Below are positions 1 to 7,390 of a DNA stretch of 43,493 nucleotides, one piece after another (the stretch's first letter is position 1; each line of letters begins with the position of its first letter). The notes below the pieces were generated by a model. It saw only the letters and a list, made by a program, of their open reading frames with translations, was not told where the DNA came from and made no database searches. The translations under genes were made by a program, and so were the position numbers. The stretch comes from Actinophytocola xanthii (lineage in GTDB: Bacteria; Actinomycetota; Actinomycetes; Mycobacteriales; Pseudonocardiaceae): NCBI RefSeq assembly GCF_001921205.1, contig NZ_MSIE01000080.1:1-43493 (forward strand), read 5' to 3'.

Positions 1-1
1 G

Positions 2-43
2 GGCGCGAAGACCGCGATCGAGGGCTTTGAGGACGTGCCCTAG
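2..43 (+). other. Possible 3' end of a truncated or window-cut gene
   Basis: Frame 2 is open from the window edge and reads GAKTAIEGFEDVP before a TAG whose bases lie in the CTAG at the insertion-sequence boundary. The segment loosely resembles the late C-terminal part of medium-chain NADP-dependent oxidoreductases, where a 'veGlenaPeA' stretch is followed by about 20 more residues. If so, the insertion sequence removed the last residues. It could equally be the natural end of another gene converging on the GH43 gene. Thirteen codons are too few to decide. Confidence 0.25.
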
Positions 44-56
44 CTTGAGTTTTAAC
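40..56. repeat. Left IS end: CTAG duplication plus 13-bp terminal inverted repeat
   Basis: CTAG at 40-43 is the target copy and cttgagttttaac at 44-56 is the terminal repeat. The transposase stop codon (TAA on the minus strand, 52-54) lies inside this repeat, so the gene runs to the very end of the element. Confidence 0.85.
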
Positions 57-1554
57 CCGTTCGGCGTGGTCGCGGGGTGGTGGACTTGGTTGTTTTGCGT
101 TTGCGGGGTTGATGGGTGTCTGGGCTGGTGACGGTGTGGACGTCGTGGCGTGGGGCTGGTCGTTGGTTGGGGCGGCCGGCCGGGCGTCCGGGGCCTGGCC
201 GGGTGGGTTTCGGTGCAGTGGTTGGGGAGCCGATTGTTGTGCGGATGTGCCGAAAGCCGCGACGGACCCGAGCGGGTGTCAGCCGGTCGGGGCGGGTGGT
301 CTTCTCCCACGGACGACGTAGATCAGCGGCCAGACCGCGAGCGAGGCGGAGTTGGGTGTAGGCGGCCAGGATCAGCCAGGTCCAGCGGTCGCCCTGTTCG
401 GGAGTGCGCAGCTTGGGGCTTGTCCAGCCGAGGGTTTGTTTGAGCATGCGGAAGGTGTGCTCGATGTCGAACCGACGCAGGAACGCCTGCCAGAGTAGGT
501 CGACCATGACGGGGTTGAGGTCGATGCCGGAGTGCCAGAGCCAGACTGGTTTCGGGACCGCTCCGGAGGGCAGCCGACCTACCTCGAGGCGGATGACGGT
601 TCCTTCGATGATCGGCAGTTTCTCGATGTGAGTTGCCCAGGTGGTGCGGCGAGTCAGACGGGGGTGTAGCCGGTTCCAGGCCCGAGCCAGGGCTGGGCCG
701 TAGAGACGGGTGTCGGTGCGGGTGGTGACATCGGGTTGTCCCCAGGTGGCGGGGTCACCGAAGACGAACTCGTCGCCGTGGCGGCGGGGTCGTCCTCTGG
801 TGCCGGGTAGGTGTGCTGGTGCGGGACGGCGGAGCACTCGGTCTGACCGCATCCGAACCAGCACGATCACCGGCAGATCGTGGAGGAGAAACGCCAGTCT
901 GGGACCGTCGTAGCCCGCGTCGGCCACGAGCAGGATCTCGGGGTCGCCGGGCCGCCAGTGGTTGGCCTCGAGCAGGCGGGACACGACCTGGCGCACCTGC
1001 TGGGCGGTCACGGTCGCGGCGTCGTCGCCCGGCGCGAGCCGCACCGCGTCCAAGGGGGCGGTCCACGAACTACGTCCGGTCTCCAACGCCACCACGACCG
1101 AGTATGGCCAGCCGGGCACCATGATGTGGGTGTCCTTGCCGCGTCCGTAGGTGTGGCACAGGATCCGCTGCGGCGAGGTGTGCGCTTCCGGACGCAGCCA
1201 ACAGGTGATGTCCACCGCCAGCACCAGACGGCCATCCGCCGCCCGAGGCAACGGCCCCGCAACCAGAGCACCTCGCAGCCGGTCAGCGTCCAACCGACCA
1301 CGTGCCAGACCGGCATACAGGCCGCCATGGCCACGGCGATGCTCACCCACCAGGGATAACTCCGGCAGCGACCGCACCGGCCCATCCGCGCATAACACCG
1401 CGTCGACCAGCTCGAACAACGCGTCTGGTCGCTTCGACAAGGACCGGTGGAACTCCTGGCGGAAGTGGGTGAGGTCCCCGGACACACCGGCAGCGCCGGC
1501 GTCGTGCACACTGATCAACTGAAGCCCTTGGTCGTGGTCATCTTTCTGTCGCAA
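52..1554 (-). CDS. IS transposase, IS4/IS701-like DDE superfamily
   Basis: This 500-residue protein catalyses transposition of the surrounding element through an RNase H-fold DDE site. Visible acidic residues are Asp115 (LAVDITCW), Asp212 (LLVADAGYDG) and Glu365 (FDIEHTFRMLKQ). The last shows the Y/F-x2-E-x3-R-x-x-K arrangement of the IS4 superfamily. The C-terminal 60 residues are very basic and low in complexity, plausibly a DNA-binding tail. The longest frame begins with TTG (1552-1554) and has no clear ribosome-binding site, so a downstream GTG or TTG could be the true start. A 12-bp inverted repeat brackets the TTG and may limit translation. There are no internal stops, so the gene looks intact. 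Confidence 0.93.
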   Translation of the reverse strand: MRQKDDHDQGLQLISVHDAGAAGVSGDLTHFRQEFHRSLSKRPDALFELVDAVLCADGPVRSLPELSLVGEHRRGHGGLYAGLARGRLDADRLRGALVAGPLPRAADGRLVLAVDITCWLRPEAHTSPQRILCHTYGRGKDTHIMVPGWPYSVVVALETGRSSWTAPLDAVRLAPGDDAATVTAQQVRQVVSRLLEANHWRPGDPEILLVADAGYDGPRLAFLLHDLPVIVLVRMRSDRVLRRPAPAHLPGTRGRPRRHGDEFVFGDPATWGQPDVTTRTDTRLYGPALARAWNRLHPRLTRRTTWATHIEKLPIIEGTVIRLEVGRLPSGAVPKPVWLWHSGIDLNPVMVDLLWQAFLRRFDIEHTFRMLKQTLGWTSPKLRTPEQGDRWTWLILAAYTQLRLARGLAADLRRPWEKTTRPDRLTPARVRRGFRHIRTTIGSPTTAPKPTRPGPGRPAGRPNQRPAPRHDVHTVTSPDTHQPRKRKTTKSTTPRPRRTG

Positions 1555-1578
1555 GAAGAATGATCAACCAAGGGCTTC
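1521..1578 (-). repeat. 12-bp inverted repeat spanning the transposase start
   Basis: gaagcccttggt (1521-1532) and accaagggcttc (1567-1578) are exact reverse complements separated by 34 bases that contain the transposase start codon. In the transcript they would pair the 5' leader with codons 8-11. Three copies of tgatcaac (1512, 1561, 1584) lie in and beside this stem and could be transposase-binding sites. Function is inferred; the pairing is visible. Confidence 0.5.
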
Positions 1579-1616
1579 GTTCATGATCAACGGGGGCTGG
1601 CCACCAACCCCAAGAC

Positions 1617-1633
1617 GTTAAAACTCAAGCTAG
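1617..1633. repeat. Right IS end: 13-bp terminal inverted repeat plus CTAG duplication
   Basis: gttaaaactcaag at 1617-1629 is the exact reverse complement of 44-56, followed by CTAG at 1630-1633. The last three bases of the GH43 gene, read TAG on the minus strand, are part of this CTAG. Confidence 0.85.
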
Positions 1634-3126
1634 CGCTGCGGCGGCCGCACGGAGTGGTTGTCGAAGGCCGCGGCGGTGTTGAAGACGCGGAGGCCGTTGG
1701 CGCCGGTGGGGAAGGTGGCGTCGGTGACGCTGATCTTCGGGGTAGTCAGGTCGTCGACGAACACCCTGATCGACGGGCCGACCGCGGTGACCCGCAGGTG
1801 GTAGGACCGCCCCTGGACGACCGGCAGCGCGGCGGAGCGCAGCGGGGTCCACCCGTTGTCCGCCCGCCCGAGGATCACCTGGCCGCGCGGGGTGATGCCG
1901 GCGTAGTAGCCGCGGTAGCCGTCGGTGCCCACCGTCGGTGCGGTCACCCGGAACACCAGACCGGCGTCGCCGCCACCCGCGGTGACCGTGACGTCGACGT
2001 CCTGGGTGAGGTCACCGAAGTTGGTGTCCAGCAGCGCCTTTCCACCGGGCGAGCTGGCCGCGCGATACTGTCCTGATTGGACTGTCCAGCTCCCGCCGTA
2101 GGTCCTCCAGCCCAACGCGTTGCCGTCGGCGAAGTTGTCCCGCACCCGCATCGTGACCGGGGCGATCGTGCCGTCGGCGTTGAACACCATCCGGTCGTAG
2201 GCGAGCTGGCGGTGGTTGCCGTCGGTCTCGCTCAGCGGGCGGCGGTGGTAGAGGATGTACCAGATGTCGGTACCCGGAACGTTGATCACCGAGTTGTGCC
2301 CCGAGCCCCGCGCGACGGCGGGGTCCTGGGCGAGCACCTTGGCCAGCCTGGTGAACGGCCCGGTCGGCGAGTCGGCCATTCCGTAGGACACCGAGTAGTT
2401 CGGCCCGGTCCACCCGCCCTCGGACCACATCAGGTAGTACTTGCCGTTGCGCTTGAACATCTGCGAGCCCTCGACATACTCCGGCGACGGCGTGATCTCC
2501 CGGAACGTGCTGCCGTCGGGGAAGGTGCCCAGGCTGGTCATGTCCGGATTGAGCTTGACGACGTTGGCATGGCCCCAGCCGCCGTAGTACATGTACGCCT
2601 GACCGTCGTCGTCGATGAAGACGTCCTGGTCGATCGGCTGGGCGCCGTTGTGGAACCGGTCGATCAGCGGGTGGCCGAGCGCGTCGACGTAGGGGCCCTC
2701 CGGACGGTCGGCCACCGCGACGCCGATGCCACCGAGCTGCGAGTCGCTCTGGATGTCGTTGGCGGCGAAGTAGAGGTAGTACTTGCCGTTGCGGGCGATC
2801 GGGGCCGGCGCCCAGACCGCGTAGTCCGCCCACGACACGCTCGCGGTGGTGAGCACCTTCTCGTGTTTGGTCCAGTTCACCAGGTCCTTGGAGGAGAAGG
2901 CGTCGAGGTGGGTTTGCTGGGCGTAGGCCGCGGAGGTCGTCGGGTAGACCCAGTAGGTGTCGCCGTAGATCGCGACGTCGGGGTCGGCGTACCAGCCGTC
3001 GACGATCGGGTTGCCCGCCTCCGCCGTGCTGTAGTCGGGAACCGCGGGTGCGGCGGCGACCGGCGTCGCGCACAGGACCAGCGCGGTGCCGACGATCGCG
3101 GCGAGCCGGGTGAGGACAGGAGACAT
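1630..3126 (-). CDS. Secreted GH43-family glycoside hydrolase with C-terminal beta-sandwich domain
   Basis: This 498-residue exported enzyme probably hydrolyses arabinose- or xylose-containing plant polysaccharides. The ATG at 3124-3126 is chosen because GGGAG precedes it and it begins a classic signal peptide (MSPVLTRLAAIVGTALVLCA, cleavage near AAA-AP, residue 26); longer upstream readings add only Cys-rich non-signal sequence. The five-bladed propeller domain covers about 40-325. Family catalytic residues are visible: Asp48 (WYADPD, base), Asp168 (PIDQDVF, pKa modulator), Glu219 (YVEGS, acid), plus His277 in GSGHNS, a metal-site position. Residues 330-498 resemble the concanavalin-like C-terminal domain of many GH43 proteins. 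The stop codon is supplied by the CTAG target of the IS. Substrate cannot be decided from sequence. Confidence 0.93.
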   Translation of the reverse strand: MSPVLTRLAAIVGTALVLCATPVAAAPAVPDYSTAEAGNPIVDGWYADPDVAIYGDTYWVYPTTSAAYAQQTHLDAFSSKDLVNWTKHEKVLTTASVSWADYAVWAPAPIARNGKYYLYFAANDIQSDSQLGGIGVAVADRPEGPYVDALGHPLIDRFHNGAQPIDQDVFIDDDGQAYMYYGGWGHANVVKLNPDMTSLGTFPDGSTFREITPSPEYVEGSQMFKRNGKYYLMWSEGGWTGPNYSVSYGMADSPTGPFTRLAKVLAQDPAVARGSGHNSVINVPGTDIWYILYHRRPLSETDGNHRQLAYDRMVFNADGTIAPVTMRVRDNFADGNALGWRTYGGSWTVQSGQYRAASSPGGKALLDTNFGDLTQDVDVTVTAGGGDAGLVFRVTAPTVGTDGYRGYYAGITPRGQVILGRADNGWTPLRSAALPVVQGRSYHLRVTAVGPSIRVFVDDLTTPKISVTDATFPTGANGLRVFNTAAAFDNHSVRPPQR

Positions 3127-3239
3127 GCAGGGCTCCCTCACACAGTCGAACAACTGCGAACACCTGCCGACACCGTCGCACGGCATCTGACATTCCGTCA
3201 AGGCCGGGTCACAGTGGGTCAACAGCGTAGGGTCACCGC

Positions 3240-3842
3240 GTGGATCCGAGGGTGCTGCGCGTGATCGAGGACCTCACCGAGGCCGCCGCCCGGCACGACG
3301 CGACCAGGCAGGACCGCCTCGAGCGGTGGCGGGTGCTCGAGCCCGACGCCGGTCGGTTCGTCTGGTTCCTCGCCCAGGCCGTCGCGGCCCGCCGGGTCGT
3401 GGAGATTGGCACCTCGCGCGGCGTCTCCACCCTCTGGCTCGCAGACGCGGTCCGCGCCGTCGGCGGACGACTGCTGAGCGTCGACACCGACGCCGACGCG
3501 CAGGAGCACGCCGCACGCACGGTCGCCGAGGCCGGGTTGACCGAGCAGGTGTCGTTCCGGACCCAGGACGGCGGAGCGGCCCTCGCGGCGATGGCCGACG
3601 GCGAGGTGGACCTGCTGTTCCTCGACGCGGAGCGGACGGAGTACCTGTCCTGGTGGCCGCACCCGCTGCGCGTGCTGCGCCGGGGCGGGGTCCTGGTGGC
3701 CGACAACGCACTGTCCCATCCGGACGAGATCGCACCGCTGCGCGACCTGCTCGACGTCGAGGAGGGCCTGGCGGTCACCACCGTGCCGGTGGGCAAGGGG
3801 GAACTGGTGGCCGTGCGCCTGGGGGAAATTCCGGGCTCCTGA
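3240..3842 (+). CDS. Class I SAM-dependent methyltransferase, O-methyltransferase-3-like
   Basis: A 200-residue cytoplasmic methyltransferase. The SAM-binding motif I is VVEIGTSRGVSTLWLA (53-68), followed by the acidic LLSVDTDADA segment expected after strand beta-2. LLFLDAERTEYLSWW fits the metal-binding region of catechol/caffeoyl-CoA-type O-methyltransferases, and VLVADNAL matches the DNxL segment of that family. The start is a GTG at 3240, the earliest in frame after the divergent GH43 promoter region; a weak AGGG lies upstream. The 113 bp between it and the GH43 start must hold both promoters. It is separated by about 130 bp of AT-richer DNA from the biosynthetic operon, so whether it belongs to that pathway is open. 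The substrate is unknown. Confidence 0.82.
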   Translation: MDPRVLRVIEDLTEAAARHDATRQDRLERWRVLEPDAGRFVWFLAQAVAARRVVEIGTSRGVSTLWLADAVRAVGGRLLSVDTDADAQEHAARTVAEAGLTEQVSFRTQDGGAALAAMADGEVDLLFLDAERTEYLSWWPHPLRVLRRGGVLVADNALSHPDEIAPLRDLLDVEEGLAVTTVPVGKGELVAVRLGEIPGS

Positions 3843-3972
3843 CCGTCCGGAGTTTCTAGATCAATATCGGCCGTCGCGGAATAACGTGTAGTCGGCTTTT
3901 AATCACTCTCGAGCGTCCCACCATACGCTCGTGCTCACAAACATCCGATGCGCGAGGGGACGGGAATTTATC
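3843..3972 (+). promoter_or_regulatory. Probable promoter/leader region of the 3973-11670 operon
   Basis: These 130 bp are clearly AT-richer than the neighbouring genes (for example atcaatatcgg and ggcttttaatcac), as expected for an actinobacterial promoter. A short inverted repeat, cgagcg (3910-3915) and cgctcg (3926-3931) with a 10-bp spacer, could be an operator. The ribosome-binding site gaggggacggga precedes the ATG at 3973. No confident -35/-10 pair and no butyrolactone-receptor box could be identified by eye. Confidence 0.4.
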
Positions 3973-4878
3973 ATGGCCGAGGAAAAAGCGATCTGGCTCG
4001 ACGGGGAGCTTGTTCCCTGGGCCGAGGCGAACATTCACGTCACCAGCTACGGCCTCTACTTCGGAATCGGCTTCTTCGAGGCCATCCGGACGTTCGACAC
4101 TCCGGACGGGCCCGCCTTCTTCCGGCTGGACGACCACCTCCGGCGGCTGGCCGACTCGGCGCACACCTACCTCGCGAAGCTCCCGTACTCCCGGAGCGAC
4201 ATCACCGCCGCGTGCAAGAAGACCGTCAAGGCCAACGGCCTCACCGAATGTCTGGTGCGTCCCATCGTCTTTCTCGGGGACGGCGACCACCCGCTCGCCG
4301 CGAAATGGCGGACGACGGTCATCGCGATGTCCCGGGGGCCGTATGTGTCGCTGCCGGACGAGGGCGGCGTGCACACCAAGATCAGCAGTTTCCACCGCAT
4401 GTCGGCCAACTCGTTCCCGCCGGCGGCCAAGGCGACCGGGCAGTACCTCAACGCCTACCTGGCCCAGTCCGACGCGCTCGGCTCCGGGTACGACGACGCC
4501 CTGCTGCTCAACGAGCACGGCCACGTCGTGGACGGCTGGGTGCACAACGTCTTCGTCGTCCGGGACGGGGTCGTGCGGACCCCACCGGTCAGCTCCGGAG
4601 CCCTGCCCGGGATCACCCGCGACACGGTTCTCACCCTCGCCCGCGAGCAGGGGCTCACCTGCGCCGAGGAGAACCTCGTGCGGACCGACCTCTACAACGC
4701 CGACGAGGTCTTCCTCACCGGCACCTCCGCCGGGCTGGTGCCGGTGATCTCCGTCGACCGCCGAACGATCGGCGACGGCAAGCCGGGCGAGGTCACCCGC
4801 ACGCTCGCGGACATGTTCGGCGACATCGTCCACGGTCGGGTCGACCTGCACCCCGAGTGGCGGGAGCCGGTCGGATGA
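3973..4878 (+). CDS. PLP-dependent class IV aminotransferase (branched-chain aminotransferase-like)
   Basis: First gene of the plus-strand operon, 301 residues. Class IV hallmarks are visible: GIGFFEAIRTF (31-41), the HLRRL phosphate-site region (56-60), and the PLP-binding Lys153 in AAKATGQYLN. The usual EGSGENIF segment of branched-chain enzymes reads VDGWVHNVF (186-194), which removes the canonical Glu and suggests a substrate other than leucine, isoleucine or valine. ATG 3973 is chosen over an upstream start because gaggggacggga precedes it. Its stop overlaps the next ATG (ATGA). In context it may move an amino group onto or off a pathway intermediate. 4-Amino-4-deoxychorismate lyase or D-amino-acid transaminase are alternatives in the same fold. 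Confidence 0.88.
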   Translation: MAEEKAIWLDGELVPWAEANIHVTSYGLYFGIGFFEAIRTFDTPDGPAFFRLDDHLRRLADSAHTYLAKLPYSRSDITAACKKTVKANGLTECLVRPIVFLGDGDHPLAAKWRTTVIAMSRGPYVSLPDEGGVHTKISSFHRMSANSFPPAAKATGQYLNAYLAQSDALGSGYDDALLLNEHGHVVDGWVHNVFVVRDGVVRTPPVSSGALPGITRDTVLTLAREQGLTCAEENLVRTDLYNADEVFLTGTSAGLVPVISVDRRTIGDGKPGEVTRTLADMFGDIVHGRVDLHPEWREPVG

Positions 4879-6476
4879 GACCCGAACCCGCCACCTCGGG
4901 GCAGGCCGCTCCCTGGTGGACGTTGACCGCGGTCTCGGCCGCGGTGTTCATGGTGATGCTCGACCTGACAGTGGTGAACGTCGCGCTCCCCGAGATCCGC
5001 AACTCGCTCGGCACCGACTTCTCCGCGATGCAGTGGGTGATCGACGCCTACGCGCTGACGCTGGCCGCGTTCCTCCTGACGGCCGGCTCACTCGCCGACA
5101 GCTGGGGTCGGCGTCGGGTGTTCGCCGCCGGCTTCGCCGTGTTCACGCTCGCGTCCTTGGCCTGCGGGATGGCCGACGACATCCTCACGCTCAACCTCGC
5201 CCGGGCCGCGCAGGGCGCCGGCGCCGCCGTGCTGTACGCGGTGGGTCCCGCGTTGATCGGCCACGAGTTCCGCGGCCGCGCCCGGGGCATGGCCTTCGGC
5301 GTCTTCGGCGGTGTGTCCGGGGTCGCGATCGCGCTCGGGCCGGTGATCGGCGGTGCGCTCACCTCCGGTCCCGGCTGGCGGTGGATCTTCCTGGTCAACA
5401 TCCCGGTCGGCCTCGCCGGGATCCTGGTGGCGGCGCTGCGGATGCGCGAGTCACGCGCCGTGCGGGCGCACGGCGCGGACTGGCCGGGCCTGGTCTCGTT
5501 CTCCGGCGCGCTGGGGCTGCTCGTGCTGGCGCTGCTGCGGGGCAACGAGGAGGGCTGGACCAGCGCCACGATCCTCCTCCTGCTCACCGCGTCGGTGGCG
5601 CTGCTCGCGGTGTTCGTGGCCGTGGAGCGGGCACGCGGGCCGCGGGCGATGCTCGACCTGCGCCTGTTCGCCAACCGGACCTTCCTCGGCATCGGCCTGG
5701 TCGCCCTGGTCGCCAACGTGGCGGCCATCCCGGCGGTGTTCTTCGAGATCTCGGCCGTGCAGAACCTGCTGCACTTCTCGCCGTGGGAGACCGGGGTCCG
5801 GTTCCTGCCGCTGACGCTCACCCTGTTCGTCTTCTCCGCCCTGGCCGGAGCACTCACCGGACGGCTCCCGATGCGGGTGCTGGTGTTCGTCGCGGCGGCG
5901 TTCATCAGCGGCGGCCTCGCCCTGGTCGTCCTGGCCGACGAGCACACGGCGTGGACGGTGCTCATCCCGAGCATGGTCGTCGGCGGTATCGGGCTGGGGA
6001 TGTTCCAGCCGCTGCGGGCCGCCACGTCGATCGGTGTGGTCGCCCCCGAGCGGTCCGGCATGGCCTCAGGGGTCAACGAGACCTTCCAGCAGGTCGGCGT
6101 CGTCATCGGGATCGCGGCTCTGGGCGCGCTCTTCGAGAGCCGGATCACCTCCGCGCTCGCCACCGACCCCCGTGCCGCCGGCCTGGACCCGGCGACGGGC
6201 GGCGACCTCGTGGCGGCCGGCCGGATCGACACGGTCGGCTCGGCCGGGCCGGAGGCTCTCGCCGCGGCGCGGGCGGCGTTCGTGTCCGGGTTCCACCAGA
6301 CGATGCTGGTGTGCGCGGCGCTCGCCGCGGTGGCCGCCGTGCTGGGGCTGCTGCTCATCCGGACCCGCGACTTCCACTCCAGCGCACTGTCGATGATCCC
6401 GCCCGAGGTCGGCACCGCGACCGACGAGGACCCGGCCGCGCGGCCGGGCGAGCTGGTGAGGAGGGGCTCCCGATGA
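4875..6476 (+). CDS. MFS drug/metabolite exporter, DHA2 (EmrB/QacA-like) family
   Basis: A 533-residue inner-membrane proton antiporter with about 14 hydrophobic spans, the length and count typical of the DHA2 family. MLDLTVVNVALPEI (residues about 25-38) is the family motif in TM1. GSLADSWGRRRVF is motif A in the loop between TM2 and TM3, and IALGPVIGGAL is the antiporter motif C region. It overlaps the aminotransferase stop and the next gene's start by four bases on each side, so it is translationally coupled inside the biosynthetic operon. The natural inference is export of, and self-resistance to, the operon's product. The short polar C-terminus (PPEVGTATDEDPAARPGE) is cytoplasmic tail. 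Confidence 0.93.
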   Translation: MRPEPATSGQAAPWWTLTAVSAAVFMVMLDLTVVNVALPEIRNSLGTDFSAMQWVIDAYALTLAAFLLTAGSLADSWGRRRVFAAGFAVFTLASLACGMADDILTLNLARAAQGAGAAVLYAVGPALIGHEFRGRARGMAFGVFGGVSGVAIALGPVIGGALTSGPGWRWIFLVNIPVGLAGILVAALRMRESRAVRAHGADWPGLVSFSGALGLLVLALLRGNEEGWTSATILLLLTASVALLAVFVAVERARGPRAMLDLRLFANRTFLGIGLVALVANVAAIPAVFFEISAVQNLLHFSPWETGVRFLPLTLTLFVFSALAGALTGRLPMRVLVFVAAAFISGGLALVVLADEHTAWTVLIPSMVVGGIGLGMFQPLRAATSIGVVAPERSGMASGVNETFQQVGVVIGIAALGALFESRITSALATDPRAAGLDPATGGDLVAAGRIDTVGSAGPEALAAARAAFVSGFHQTMLVCAALAAVAAVLGLLLIRTRDFHSSALSMIPPEVGTATDEDPAARPGELVRRGSR

Positions 6477-7390
6477 CCGTTCCGGTCGTGGTGGCGGCCG
6501 ACCTGTCCTTCGAGAGCACGGTGCCGCGGGCGATGGTGCACCGGCACGCGGTCAGCGAGGTGTTCCTGACCGACTCGGCGCGGCTGTCGGAGAGCGAGTA
6601 CCTGGTCGCCGCGCACCTGCCGACCACGCACGCCTTCTTCGGCGACCTCGTCCACAACGGACACGCCGACCCGCAGTTCTTCGTCGAGGTGTCCCGGCAG
6701 GCGTGCGTGCTGCTCGCCCACCGCTACTACGGGGTGCCGCGCGGGTACGGCTTTGTGTTCCGCCGGTCGACGACCGAGGTGGTCGACCGGGCGGCGCTGC
6801 GCCTGTCCCCGTCACCGGCCCGGGTCGTGCTGCGGGTCGAGGTGCGCGACGTCGAGTACCGGCAGGGCACCGCGCACCTGATGGACCTGGCGCTGGTGGC
6901 CGAGGTGGACGACCGCCCGGCCATCCGGTTCACCGGGACCCAGCTGATGCTGCCGCGGGAGACCTTCGCCGTCCTGCGCGCCGCCCACACCGCCCGGCTG
7001 GTCCCCGGCCGCCAGGACGGCCCGCCGCTGCACCCCGGGCGGGTGGGCCGGACCGACCCGCGCAACGTGGTGCTCTCCCCCGGTCCGGCCGAGGGCGTGT
7101 TCGAGCTGGTCGTGGACCAGACCCATCCGGTGTTCTTCGACCACCCCCAGGACCACGTGCCGGGGCTGCTGCTGGTCGAGGCGTTCCAGCAGGCGGCGTT
7201 CGCGGCCCTGGGACCGGAGCCCGCGCCCGAGCTGGTGTCGCTGGACCTGGCGTTCGACCGGTTCGTCGAGCTGGGCGTGACCGTGCGAGTCCATACCGAG
7301 GTCGCGCCGGGAGCAGGTCCACGGGCCGTCGCGGTCCGGCTGGTCCAGGCCGGCGACACCGCGGCCACGGCGACGGTGCGGGTCCGCTGA
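6473..7390 (+). CDS. AfsA-family gamma-butyrolactone/butenolide synthase (A-factor biosynthesis hotdog repeat)
   Basis: A 305-residue protein with two hotdog-fold repeats, as in AfsA, ScbA, BarX and MmfL. The first repeat (about 15-165) starts with VHRHAVSEVFLTD, and the second (about 185-300) contains FDHPQDHVPGLLLVEAFQQ (222-240), the most conserved family segment with Glu236. Known family chemistry condenses a beta-ketoacyl thioester with dihydroxyacetone phosphate, giving an ester that cyclises to a butenolide phosphate. Here the gene lies inside a metabolic operon directly before a HAD phosphatase, and no TetR-type butyrolactone receptor is in the window. A biosynthetic rather than purely signalling role is therefore likely. 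The beta-ketoacyl donor could be the one-module PKS on the opposite strand. Confidence 0.9.
   Translation: MTVPVVVAADLSFESTVPRAMVHRHAVSEVFLTDSARLSESEYLVAAHLPTTHAFFGDLVHNGHADPQFFVEVSRQACVLLAHRYYGVPRGYGFVFRRSTTEVVDRAALRLSPSPARVVLRVEVRDVEYRQGTAHLMDLALVAEVDDRPAIRFTGTQLMLPRETFAVLRAAHTARLVPGRQDGPPLHPGRVGRTDPRNVVLSPGPAEGVFELVVDQTHPVFFDHPQDHVPGLLLVEAFQQAAFAALGPEPAPELVSLDLAFDRFVELGVTVRVHTEVAPGAGPRAVAVRLVQAGDTAATATVRVR

Larger units (their letters stand above)
44..1629 (-). mobile_element. Complete IS element (1586 bp), DDE transposase, CTAG target duplication
   Basis: The element is bounded by 13-bp perfect inverted repeats, cttgagttttaac at 44-56 and gttaaaactcaag at 1617-1629. Both are flanked by CTAG (40-43 and 1630-1633), which reads as a 4-bp target duplication. 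It encodes one full-length transposase, so it is probably still functional. Four-base CTAG/YTAR-type targets are known for IS701/IS4-like and some IS5-like elements; the family here is a tentative call from the transposase motifs. It sits exactly at the stop codon of the GH43 gene and leaves that protein intact. Confidence 0.88.

Noticed and set aside
3127-3222. 32-residue N-terminal extension of the GH43 gene
   Set aside because: The extension is Cys-rich and would bury the signal peptide; the internal ATG at 3126 has a good ribosome-binding site.
3910-3931. Inverted repeat cgagcg/cgctcg as a butyrolactone-receptor box
   Set aside because: The arms are only 6 bp and do not match the AT-rich receptor-box pattern; kept only as a possible operator.
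3931-3972. Upstream start adding 14 residues to the aminotransferase
   Set aside because: The added sequence covers the strong ribosome-binding site gaggggacggga of the downstream ATG and lies in promoter-like DNA.
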